Positions 37,827 to 45,737 of a stretch of DNA of 64,000 nt are shown one piece after another. Every line of letters begins with the position of its first letter. Position 1 is the stretch's first letter. The notes below the pieces were generated by a model. The model saw nothing but the letters and a program-made list of their open reading frames with translations. It made no database searches and had not been told where the DNA came from. The stretch comes from an uncultured Collinsella sp. (lineage in GTDB: Bacteria > Actinomycetota > Coriobacteriia > Coriobacteriales > Coriobacteriaceae), in assembly GCA_900538305.1 (NCBI GenBank), contig UPXY01000006.1:11440-75439 (forward strand), given 5' to 3'. Made by a program: the position numbers and the translations under genes.

Positions 37827-37835
37827 AGCATAACA
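37827..37835 (-). promoter_or_regulatory. Putative rimP-nusA-infB promoter, extended -10
   Basis: TGT followed by TATGCT on the minus strand, an extended -10, 77 nt before the rimP ATG. No clear -35. Transcription would start near 37820 and pass through the terminator at 37769-37799. Confidence 0.45.
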
Positions 37836-37970
37836 CAAGCAGCTCAGATGGGGAAAATCCCATGTCACTTCGCGGCATTTCCCCACCTTCGTCTCCGCAA
37901 TAGCTCCACAAGTCTGAAGGTACCTGCACCCGAGGGAGACATATATATCACCCCCGGGGTAATGTATACG

Positions 37971-40562
37971 TTACTTCACGACAAGGTTCACAAGCTTGCC
38001 GGGGACGCAAATAGCCTTGACGACAGCCTTGCCCTCGATCCACTTGGCAGCTGCAGCCTCAGCGGCGAAGCGCATCTCGTCCTGCGTCGCCGTAGTCGAG
38101 ACTTCGACGCGGGCGCGCAGCTTTCCGAGCACCTGAACGGCGATCTCGACCGTGTCGCTCGCGGCCTCGGTGATGTCGAACTCCGGCCACGGCGCGGTGT
38201 AGACGCTCTCGGTGTGGCCGAGCGCCTCGTGCCAGAGCTCGTCCGCCCAGAACGGACAGATGGGCGCGAGCGCGCTCACGATATCCGTCGCGACGAGCTG
38301 GCAAAGAGCGGCGTCGCGCGCCTCGGGTGCGGCGTCGGTCGCGTTGAGGTAGGCGCTCGCAGCGTTCACGAGCTCCATGATGGCGCTGATCGCGGTGTTG
38401 AACTGCTGGCGGTCGAAGTCCTCGGTGCACTTGGCGAGCGTGCGGTGGCGCTCGCGGTAGAGCTGCTTCGCAGCGGCATCGAGCGAACCCGGGATGAGCC
38501 TTGCCGAGGCATCACCGGCGTTGGCAAGCTGCCACACGATGCGCCACGCGCGCTTGATGAAGCGGTTCGCGCCGGCGACAGCATCCTCGTCCCAATCGAA
38601 ATCCTTCTCCGGCGGGGCGATGAAGAGGATCGCCAAGCGCATGGTGTCCGCACCATACGGCTCGATAACGCTCGACGGCGGCACCACGTTGCCCTTGCTC
38701 TTAGACATGGTCTCGCCGTTCGCATCCTTCACCATACCCTGGCAGAGCAGATTCGTGAACGGCTCGTCCACATCGAGCATGCCCAAGTCGCGCAGGGCCT
38801 TGGTGAAGAAGCGGCTGTAGAGCAGATGCAAGATGGCGTGCTCGATGCCACCGATGTAGTTGTCGACCGGCATCCAGCGGTCTGCGGCCTCCTTGGAGAA
38901 GGGAAGCTTTTCGTTATGCGGATCGCAGTAGCGCAGGTAGTACCAGCTGGAACAGGTAAAGGTGTCCATGGTATCGGTCTCGCGACGAGCGGGACGACCG
39001 CACACAGGGCAGGTCGTCTCGTAGAACTCGCGGCATTCGGCAAGGGTCTCGCCGGCACCCAGATCGAGGTTCGCCGGGAGCGTCACCGGCAGCTGATCCT
39101 CGGGCACAGGCACGATGCCGCAATGCTCGCAGTGCACCGCCGGGATGGGGTTGCCCCAGTAGCGCTGGCGGCTGATGAGCCAGTCGCGCAGGCGGAACTG
39201 CACGGAACGGCGGCCGGTGCCGGCAGCTTCGAGGTCGGCCACGATCGCGGCCTCGCCCTCGGAGTGCTTGCCGCCACGCATACCGGTATATTTGCCAGAC
39301 TGCACGAGCGTGCCCTCGGCGGCGTGCGCCGAATCCCAGTCAACCGTCTCGGCATGGTAGGTATCGATGGACTCGCCGGCCTCCTCAAGCGCCTCGCGCT
39401 CATCGTCCATGAGGATGATGGGAACGATGGGCAGGTCGTACTTGCGAGCGAACTCGAAGTCGCGCTGGTCGCCGCAAGGCACGGCCATGACGGCACCGGT
39501 GCCATAGTCGGAAACGATGTAGTCGGCCACCCACACGGGAACCTTCTGGCCGGAAACCGGGTTCACCACGTAGCGACCGGTGAAGGCACCATGCTTCTCA
39601 AGCGTGCCCTGAGCGCGCTCCACGGCGGAAACCTTCTCGGCGCCCGCAACGACCGCGCGCACATCGGCCTCGTATTCCGTGCCCTCGACGAGCTTCATGA
39701 GCCCCTTGTACTCAGGCGCGAGCAAAAAGAACGTGCAGCCGAAAAGCGTGTCGGCACGGGTGGTGAAGACGGTGATCTTACCTTCATCGCCCTGAATGGG
39801 CTGCCCCTCCGCATCGCAAAGGGTGAAATCGACCTCGGCACCCTCGGAGCGGCCGATCCAGTTAGCCTGCATCTGCTTCACGCGCTCAGGCCATCCGGGA
39901 AGCTTCTCAAGGTCATCCAAGAGCTCCTGGGCGTAATCGGTAATCTTGAAGTACCACTGCTCGAGCTCGCGCTTCTCGGGCACCGATCCGCACCGCCAGC
40001 AATGGCCTTCCGTCACCTGCTCGTTCGCGAGCACGGTGTTGCAGCCGGGGCACCAGTTGACCGGGCTCTTCTTGCGGTAGACGAGCCCGCGCTCCCAAAG
40101 CTTCTCGAAAATCCACTGACCCCACTTGTAATAGTCGGGGTCGCAGGTCTTCACCAGGCGGTCCATATCGTAGGAAAAGCCCATGCGCTTCATCGTGGCG
40201 AGCGCCTGGTCCATGTTCTTATAGGTCCACTCGCCCGCCTGCGTGTTGTGCTTGATGGCGGCGTTCTCGGCGGGCAAGCCGAACGCGTCGAACCCGATGG
40301 GATGCAGCACGTCGAAGCCGCGCATGCGTGCCTGGCGCGCCATGGCATCGCCGATGGTGTAGTTGCGCGCATGGCCCATGTGCAGGTCGCCGGAAGGGTA
40401 CGGAAACATCTCGAGCACGTACTTCTTAGGCTTCGCGGGATCTTCGTCGACGGCGAAGAGATTCGCGTCCTCCCACGCCTTCTGCCACTTGGTCTCGATA
40501 GCCTGGGCATCGTAGGCAGGAATCTCGCCAGGTTTATGCGGTTCGCTGCAATGGTCGCACAT
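37971..40562 (-). CDS. leuS: Leucyl-tRNA synthetase
   Basis: Class Ia synthetase. The 863-residue product has the HIGH-type motif in FPYPSGDLHMGH, a CP1 editing domain, zinc-like CxxC pairs (CPGCNTV, CWRCGS) and MSKSKGN. ATG at 40562 follows AAGGAG with a 7-nt spacer. No T-box was recognised in its short leader. Confidence 0.97.
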   Translation of the reverse strand: MCDHCSEPHKPGEIPAYDAQAIETKWQKAWEDANLFAVDEDPAKPKKYVLEMFPYPSGDLHMGHARNYTIGDAMARQARMRGFDVLHPIGFDAFGLPAENAAIKHNTQAGEWTYKNMDQALATMKRMGFSYDMDRLVKTCDPDYYKWGQWIFEKLWERGLVYRKKSPVNWCPGCNTVLANEQVTEGHCWRCGSVPEKRELEQWYFKITDYAQELLDDLEKLPGWPERVKQMQANWIGRSEGAEVDFTLCDAEGQPIQGDEGKITVFTTRADTLFGCTFFLLAPEYKGLMKLVEGTEYEADVRAVVAGAEKVSAVERAQGTLEKHGAFTGRYVVNPVSGQKVPVWVADYIVSDYGTGAVMAVPCGDQRDFEFARKYDLPIVPIILMDDEREALEEAGESIDTYHAETVDWDSAHAAEGTLVQSGKYTGMRGGKHSEGEAAIVADLEAAGTGRRSVQFRLRDWLISRQRYWGNPIPAVHCEHCGIVPVPEDQLPVTLPANLDLGAGETLAECREFYETTCPVCGRPARRETDTMDTFTCSSWYYLRYCDPHNEKLPFSKEAADRWMPVDNYIGGIEHAILHLLYSRFFTKALRDLGMLDVDEPFTNLLCQGMVKDANGETMSKSKGNVVPPSSVIEPYGADTMRLAILFIAPPEKDFDWDEDAVAGANRFIKRAWRIVWQLANAGDASARLIPGSLDAAAKQLYRERHRTLAKCTEDFDRQQFNTAISAIMELVNAASAYLNATDAAPEARDAALCQLVATDIVSALAPICPFWADELWHEALGHTESVYTAPWPEFDITEAASDTVEIAVQVLGKLRARVEVSTTATQDEMRFAAEAAAAKWIEGKAVVKAICVPGKLVNLVVK

Positions 40563-40599
40563 ACGAGCGCTCCTTGGGTCAAAAACGGTAACGCTCGAA

Positions 40600-40608
40600 A
40601 TTCTATCA
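40600..40608 (-). promoter_or_regulatory. Putative leuS promoter, extended -10
   Basis: TGA followed by TAGAAT on the minus strand, about 38 nt before the leuS ATG. The rest of the 182-nt gap up to 40744 shows nothing else. Confidence 0.45.
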
Positions 40609-40744
40609 GGTTTTGCGCGCAAGGGGCACGGCAAGGCGCGCGGTGGACGTCTTTTGTCGAACGAGAGCGACAACATGCAGGCGAGAGTTTACGCGGTCGC
40701 GGCGCTCGATGCCGCGGCGCACCGGGCGCAAGCCGAGCCTACCG

Positions 40745-41659
40745 CTACGCGTCGTCGCTTTGCGATGAAGGTGTATAGAACCCGATGTTCGCGCCACCAC
40801 GGTAGCCGCTTTCGGGAACGAGGCTGAGCATGATGCGCTGTTTGGCACCGCCTTCGCCCGCCTCCACCGCGAACGTGATCGTGTATTCCCCGGCGCGCTT
40901 GCCCGCCTCGACACTTTCGATGGTCACCTCGATGGGCGCATCTTCAGCATCGCACGCCTCGACATCGAACGAGGCGGCATCGAGTGCAGGAGGCTCGTTC
41001 TCCCCTTCGGGCACAGCCTCGATCTTCGCCCGGACGGTCGGATAGGAATCTGTGGTGATGTCGAGCACGTGCAGCGAAAGGTGCGGGAGCTCATGATTCT
41101 CGACCGGCGTCAGCTGATTGGAAACATGTTCAGGAAGGTTGTCGCGCGAGATGGTCGCGCCTTTGATCACGAAGCTATACACGATCGCGAAGACGATGCA
41201 GACGAGTAGGAACGCGAGTGCCATGCCGGTGAGGACGGCCGTCGTCTCGTGGTTGGCGAAAAACGTCCGGGCGCTGGAATACGCCTGCTTGGCGGTGCCG
41301 CCGAACGATGAGCGCATATCGGCCATGTCGAGGGAAGCGAGCTTCTCGCGAGCGCCGCGGGCAAGCGCGGCACGACGCGACGTTCCCGTATCTTCCGTAT
41401 CTTCGTCCTCGAAGGTATCTTCGTCCTCGGACGCACCTTCGTCATCAGACATATCTTCGTCCTCGGACGCACCTTCGTCATCAGACATATCTTCGTCATC
41501 GAGTGCGTCTAAGCTATCGGAAGCATCCTTGAGACCCGCGTCGTGTGCGACGTCCACAGCGCTTGTGGAGGTGCAGTTCTCGCTGGTATCGCCAGCCATG
41601 ACAAGCCCGGAGGCCTCATCTACGACAGTTGAATCGGCGCCCGCACCCTGCTCCGACAT
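40745..41659 (-). CDS. Acidic single-pass membrane protein, unknown function
   Basis: Not recognised as a known family. The ~304-residue product has an acidic N-terminal half with a 12-residue tandem repeat (SDDEGASEDEDM, two copies plus partial; DNA period 36 bp at 41417-41488), a basic stretch, one membrane segment (TTAVLTGMALAFLLVCIVFA and following) and an extracytoplasmic C-terminal region of about 125 residues (predicted beta-rich). Charge distribution suggests N-in/C-out. The second of two adjacent ATGs (41659) is preferred, since GGGGAGGA abuts the first at 41662. It lies between leuS and guaB. Confidence 0.75.
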   Translation of the reverse strand: MSEQGAGADSTVVDEASGLVMAGDTSENCTSTSAVDVAHDAGLKDASDSLDALDDEDMSDDEGASEDEDMSDDEGASEDEDTFEDEDTEDTGTSRRAALARGAREKLASLDMADMRSSFGGTAKQAYSSARTFFANHETTAVLTGMALAFLLVCIVFAIVYSFVIKGATISRDNLPEHVSNQLTPVENHELPHLSLHVLDITTDSYPTVRAKIEAVPEGENEPPALDAASFDVEACDAEDAPIEVTIESVEAGKRAGEYTITFAVEAGEGGAKQRIMLSLVPESGYRGGANIGFYTPSSQSDDA

Positions 41660-41694
41660 CATTCCTCCCCTACCTTAGCAACAAAGGGAACCCT

Positions 41695-41740
41695 ATTGTA
41701 TGCGATGGTGCAAGGAATTCCTAAGATCAGGCACCTGATC
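41695..41740 (-). promoter_or_regulatory. Promoter with upstream palindrome
   Basis: TACAAT (41695-41700) is a likely -10 for the acidic membrane protein gene, about 36 nt from its start. Just upstream are GGAATTCC (41713-41720) and the perfect inverted repeat GATCAGG-CA-CCTGATC (41725-41740), a possible operator. Confidence 0.35.
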
Positions 41741-41764
41741 AAAGCCTAAACGGTTCGTTGAAAC

Positions 41765-41796
41765 GAAGAGGGCGCCCCTCATATGAGAAGCGCCCC
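41765..41796 (-). terminator. IMP dehydrogenase gene terminator
   Basis: On the minus strand GGGGCGC pairs with GCGCCC around a self-complementary CTCATATGAG, followed by TCTTCGTTT; 45 nt after the guaB stop. Confidence 0.65.
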
Positions 41797-41841
41797 AATC
41801 GAGCAGGATGTGTTGTCGCGCAACGAAACGATAGCTGTATC

Positions 41842-43356
41842 TTACTGGTAGCTCACCGTCTGGTGGTTGCGATCTTTCACCACGACGTCGTGCGCACCGC
41901 CCTCGACGATCGAAGTCGAGCTCACGAGCGTGAGGCGCGCCTTCTGCTGAAGCTCCTTAATGGAGAGGGATCCGCAGTTGCACATCGTGGACTTGATCTT
42001 GTAGAGCGTGGCGTTCACGCCGTCCTTGAGCGAACCGGCGTAGGGCACGTAGGAGTCGACGCCCTCCTCGAATGCGAGCTTCGAGGCGCCACCAAGATCG
42101 TAGCGCTGCCAGTTGCGGGCTCGCGCTGAACCCTCGCCCCAATATTCCTTCATGTACTGGCCGTTCACGTTCACGCGAGCGGTGGGGCTCTCGTCGAAAC
42201 GCGCGAAGTAGCGGCCGAGCATCATGAAGTCGGCACCCATGGCAAGGGCGAGCGTCATGTGGTAGTCATAGACGATGCCACCGTCGGAGCACACGGGCAC
42301 GTAGACGCCGGTCTCCTCGAAATACTCGTCGCGCGCGCGGCACACGTCGATGAGCGCCGTTGCCTGTCCGCGGCCGATGCCCTTCGTCTCGCGCGTGATG
42401 CAGATCGAGCCGCCGCCGATACCCACCTTTACGAAGTCGGCACCGCAATCCGCGAGGAAGCGGAAGCCGTCGCCATCGACGACGTTGCCGGCACCCACTT
42501 TGACCTCATCGCCGTACGCCGCGCGGATCCACTCAATCGTGCGCTTCTGCCACTCGCTGAAACCCTCAGAGGAGTCGATGCAGAGCACGTCGGCGCCCGC
42601 CTCGAGCAGAAGCGGCACACGCTTCTCGTAATCGCGTGTGTTGATGCCCGCACCCACCATGTAGCGCTTGTTGGCGTCGAGAAGCTCGTTGGGGTTTGAC
42701 TTATGACTGTCGTAATCCTTGCGGAAAACGATACCCACCAGGTGGTCGTTCTCGTCCACCACGGGCAGGGCGTTCAGCTTGTTGTCCCAGATGACGTCGT
42801 TGGCTCGCTTGAGCGTGATGTCCTTGTCGCCCACGATGAGCTGCTCGCGCGGGGTCATGAATGTCGCGACCTTCATCTGCGGGTCGTCACGAGAGGGGCG
42901 GTAGTCACGGCTCGTGACGATGCCGAGGAGCTTGCCGTGTGCCGTGCCGTCTTCCGTGACGGGCATGGTGGAGTGGCCGGTCTTCTCCTTGAGATCCATA
43001 ACCTCCTGCATGGTCATATCGGGCGTGAGCGTGGAGTCGGAGATGACGAAACCGGCCTTGTGATCCTTCACGGCCTTGACCATGGCAGCTTCGGACTCGG
43101 GCGTCTGGTTGCCGTAGATGAAGGACATGCCGCCTTCCGTGGCGAGCGCGATACCCATCTTCTCGCCGGAGACGGACTGCATGATGGCAGAGACCATGGG
43201 GATGTTCAGGCTGATGGAAGGCTCTTCGCCGCGACGGTACTTCACGAGCGGGGTCTTGAGGTTGACGTTCGCGGGGACGCATTCGGAAGACGAGTATCCG
43301 GGCACCAGCAGGTACTCAGAGAACGTATGGGACTCACCGGGGAAAAACATGGCCAT
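41842..43356 (-). CDS. guaB: IMP dehydrogenase, GGGSICITR variant
   Basis: Oxidises IMP to XMP, the committed step to GMP. The 504-residue product has the barrel fold, an inserted CBS pair (about 105-220) and the catalytic cysteine C319 in GIGGGSICITRETKGIGRGQ, where most bacterial enzymes have GPGSICTTR. GEGSARARNWQRYD carries the Arg-Tyr pair of the flap. This sequence closely resembles what I recall of Tritrichomonas foetus IMPDH, even in Cys numbering. ATG at 43356 behind AGGAGGAGT. Confidence 0.93.
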   Translation of the reverse strand: MAMFFPGESHTFSEYLLVPGYSSSECVPANVNLKTPLVKYRRGEEPSISLNIPMVSAIMQSVSGEKMGIALATEGGMSFIYGNQTPESEAAMVKAVKDHKAGFVISDSTLTPDMTMQEVMDLKEKTGHSTMPVTEDGTAHGKLLGIVTSRDYRPSRDDPQMKVATFMTPREQLIVGDKDITLKRANDVIWDNKLNALPVVDENDHLVGIVFRKDYDSHKSNPNELLDANKRYMVGAGINTRDYEKRVPLLLEAGADVLCIDSSEGFSEWQKRTIEWIRAAYGDEVKVGAGNVVDGDGFRFLADCGADFVKVGIGGGSICITRETKGIGRGQATALIDVCRARDEYFEETGVYVPVCSDGGIVYDYHMTLALAMGADFMMLGRYFARFDESPTARVNVNGQYMKEYWGEGSARARNWQRYDLGGASKLAFEEGVDSYVPYAGSLKDGVNATLYKIKSTMCNCGSLSIKELQQKARLTLVSSTSIVEGGAHDVVVKDRNHQTVSYQ

Positions 43357-43466
43357 GGATACTCCTCCTCATGGTTTGGGCACGATCTGGGGGCGGGCAC
43401 AGCGGCGCCGTCCCTTGCCGCGCGATTTCGCTGAAAGACCGCCTGGCCGGGCGTTCTTGGTGACGT

Positions 43467-43472
43467 ATTGTA
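43467..43472 (-). promoter_or_regulatory. Putative guaB promoter -10
   Basis: TACAAT on the minus strand, about 110 nt before the guaB start. The leader between has no recognised riboswitch. Confidence 0.4.
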
Positions 43473-43720
43473 GCGCACGGCAAGCGTATCTTGGCAGGAT
43501 GCGCGCGCAGCGTCACCGTGTTCGCACATCTGGAGGGCCAATGCCGCCGAATCATCGCATGCAGCCAAGGCGCTGGTCCGAGGAGCCGCCATTTGCGACA
43601 GAGATCAACCCGCCTTGCCCCTGTGGCACTCGTGCCGAAATAGCACGCAACGTGTTGATTGGGACGGGAAATTTTTCCGCTCGAACCACCTTTGAACGGC
43701 GAATGCCTCCGGATGTTTTT
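43473..43720. other. Non-coding start of the repeat island
   Basis: No convincing gene. A degenerate copy of the island motif may lie at about 43623-43647 (TATTTCGGCACGAGTG on the minus strand). Open frames here shift between frames because the adjoining repeats are not multiples of three. Confidence 0.4.
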
Positions 43721-43915
43721 TTGATGCCACTCGCCGCAAATATGTACGGAGGCATTCTCCAGGCGAGGGGTTGACGCCACTCGTCCCAAATATGTACGGC
43801 GACATCCTCAGAGCGAGGGGTTGACGCCACTCGTCCCAAATATGTATCGATTTTCCCATTCGTCTCAATTCTGTATCAGGCATTTTGCTGAAATACCCCA
43901 CTTGACAGAAATATG
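43721..43915. repeat. Array A: 50-nt tandem repeat plus degenerate copies
   Basis: Units begin with TTGAYGCCACTCG at 43721, 43771 and 43821, exactly 50 nt apart; units one and two are full and the third is cut short. Each contains CCACTCGTCCCAAATATGTA (minus strand: TACATATTTGGGACGAGTGG). Two degenerate copies of that motif follow at about 43856 and 43896. Confidence 0.85.
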
Positions 43916-43930
43916 TACCTCACAATCGGT

Positions 43931-44209
43931 TCATATTTGAGTCGAATGAGCAAGCGAGGCGAAGCTGGGTTCAGATTTGGGTCGAATGGGCAAGAGGAAC
44001 GAACCTGAGTCCAGATTTGGGTCGAATGGGCAAGAGGAACGAACCTGAGTCCAGATTTGGGTCGAATGGGCAACAAGCCATAAGCGTAATCCATATTCGG
44101 ACCGAGTGGACAAGCGAGGCGAAGCTGGGTCCACAGCTTGGTCGAGTGAGCAACAAGCCGAACCGAAATCCATCTTTAGGCCGAGTGAATAAGCGCAATC
44201 GAATGGACG
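43931..44209. repeat. Array B: seven units of a 40-nt tandem repeat
   Basis: Units start at 43931, 43971, 44011, 44051, 44091, 44131 and 44170. Each opens with a conserved half (consensus CCAGATTTGGGTCGAATGGG, then CAA) followed by a more variable half of about 17 nt in three types (GAGGAACGAACCTGAGT, GCGAGGCGAAGCTGGGT, CAAGCC...). The 40-nt period is not a multiple of three, so it is unlikely to be coding. No cas genes are present and the units are contiguous with no unique spacers, so it is not a CRISPR. Confidence 0.9.
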
Positions 44210-44354
44210 GCAGCACTTGAATCCAGCGAGCGCAGCGACGGGCCACAGTTCGCCCATAGGCCAAGCAAGCATGCAGACAGAAACGTGACCTGTTTTGCGC
44301 TGGACGGGCAAACGGACGGCAGAAAGCGTATCACCGCTGTTCAGAGCCCCAAGC

Positions 44355-45374
44355 CTACCTTTTCTGCTCGGCATAGCGCGCTTCAGCATCTTCACGGGCG
44401 GAAGCCCACCAGGACTCATGGTCGCGGTACCACGCTATCGTCTGTCGCAGCCCCTCCTCGAAATCCGTGAATCGTGGCTCCCATCCCAGTTCTCTGCGAA
44501 GCTTACCGGCATCGATCGCATACCGTCGATCATGACCTGGGCGATCGCGCACCCAGTCGAAGTCGTTCTCATCGCGGCCGAACGCACGCAGGATCGTGCG
44601 TACCACATCGATGTTCGAGCGTTCTCCATTCGCTCCCACGAGATACGTTTCGCCTATGTGTCCACGCGTGAGCACCGCCCACACCGCGCTCGAATGATCG
44701 TCCACGTGGATCCAGTCCCGCACGTTAAGACCATCGCCGTACAGCCGCGGGCGCACCCCGCGCAGAAGCCCGGTCACCTGGCGCGGTATGAACTTCTCCG
44801 GATGTTGGTAGGAACCGTAGTTGTTCGAGCAGTTAGAGATCGTAGCGATAATGCCGTACGTGCGCACCCACGCCCGCACAAGCATATCCGATGCGGCCTT
44901 GGTGCTCGAATACGGCGAGCTTGGATGGTATGGTCTCTCTTCGGTGAAGCGCGCCGGGTCGTCGAGCGCAAGATCGCCGTAGACCTCGTCTGTCGAGATG
45001 TGATGGAAGCGTAGACCATGCGCGCGGCTTGCCTCGAGCAAAGTAAAAGTTCCCTGGACATTCGTCTGCACGAAAGGGCCAGGGCAGGCGATGGAGTTGT
45101 CGTTGTGGCTTTCCGCCGCGAAATGAACGATGGTATCCGCATGCGCCGCAAGGCGATCTACGAGCGCCGCATCGCAGATATCGCCAACCACAAGCTCCAC
45201 ACGATCCTCGGGCATGTCGGCGATATTCTGCGGGTTGCCAGCATACGTGAGCTTATCGAGCACCGTCACGTGCACGTCCGGCTGCTCGCGTACCACCCAG
45301 CGCACGAAATTCGATCCGATGAACCCGCACCCGCCAGTGACGATGATGTGACGCGGTTCAAAGCTTGCCACCAT
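44355..45374 (-). CDS. rmlB: dTDP-glucose 4,6-dehydratase
   Basis: NAD-dependent SDR enzyme making dTDP-4-keto-6-deoxyglucose for rhamnose or other deoxysugars. The 339-residue product has the NAD motif GGCGFIGSNF, the catalytic STDEVYGD and YSSTK, and RDWIHVDDH. ATG at 45374 follows GGGAGGG; an ATG at 45389 lacks a good site. No rmlA, rmlC or rmlD is nearby. It sits alone inside the repeat island. Confidence 0.92.
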   Translation of the reverse strand: MVASFEPRHIIVTGGCGFIGSNFVRWVVREQPDVHVTVLDKLTYAGNPQNIADMPEDRVELVVGDICDAALVDRLAAHADTIVHFAAESHNDNSIACPGPFVQTNVQGTFTLLEASRAHGLRFHHISTDEVYGDLALDDPARFTEERPYHPSSPYSSTKAASDMLVRAWVRTYGIIATISNCSNNYGSYQHPEKFIPRQVTGLLRGVRPRLYGDGLNVRDWIHVDDHSSAVWAVLTRGHIGETYLVGANGERSNIDVVRTILRAFGRDENDFDWVRDRPGHDRRYAIDAGKLRRELGWEPRFTDFEEGLRQTIAWYRDHESWWASAREDAEARYAEQKR

Positions 45375-45737
45375 GATCCCTCCCACCATACGCCTGGTAA
45401 TAGGTAGTTTAGCGAAAGCGGTGCGCTCTGTTCATGTGAGCAAGCCTGGTACCGGCTCTTCCCTGAAGCGCGACCAGCATCCAGAGCACAGCGCGCCTCG
45501 GGCGAGATGAATCCGGAACGTGTCTGCGCCTTGGCGACGCATGCTGGGCGGCCGCGCACATTCCAGAGAACCTCAAAGTTTCTGCACTCCGCCGTTCGCC
45601 GACATGGCCTACGTGCGCATGTACCGCTCGCGGAATCGTTTATTTGCCTCCCCCTACCTATGGAGACGACCTGCTATCATGACTGCACCAGCGCCTCATC
45701 CACTCCCCTGCCAGCACCCATAGGGAGGAGACTGTGT
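45375..45737. other. Divergent intergenic region, rmlB / nuclease gene
   Basis: 363 nt between two divergently transcribed genes. The plus strand has TATCAT at about 45674 as a possible -10 for the nuclease gene and a strong Shine-Dalgarno GGGAGGAG just before 45738. The nuclease frame is open upstream to 45507 but without a better start. None of the island motif copies fall here. Confidence 0.4.

Noticed and set aside
37533..40778. 1081-codon plus-strand open frame opposite leuS
   Set aside because: Antisense shadow of leuS and rimP; no recognisable domain.
43721..44209. CRISPR array
   Set aside because: Units are contiguous with related variable halves, not unique spacers; repeats are not palindromic and no cas genes are in the window.
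43931..44419. 162-codon minus-strand frame through array B (repeating CPFDPN and HSTQIW words)
   Set aside because: The repeat period (40 nt) is not a multiple of three, so units are read in changing frames; no ribosome-binding site.
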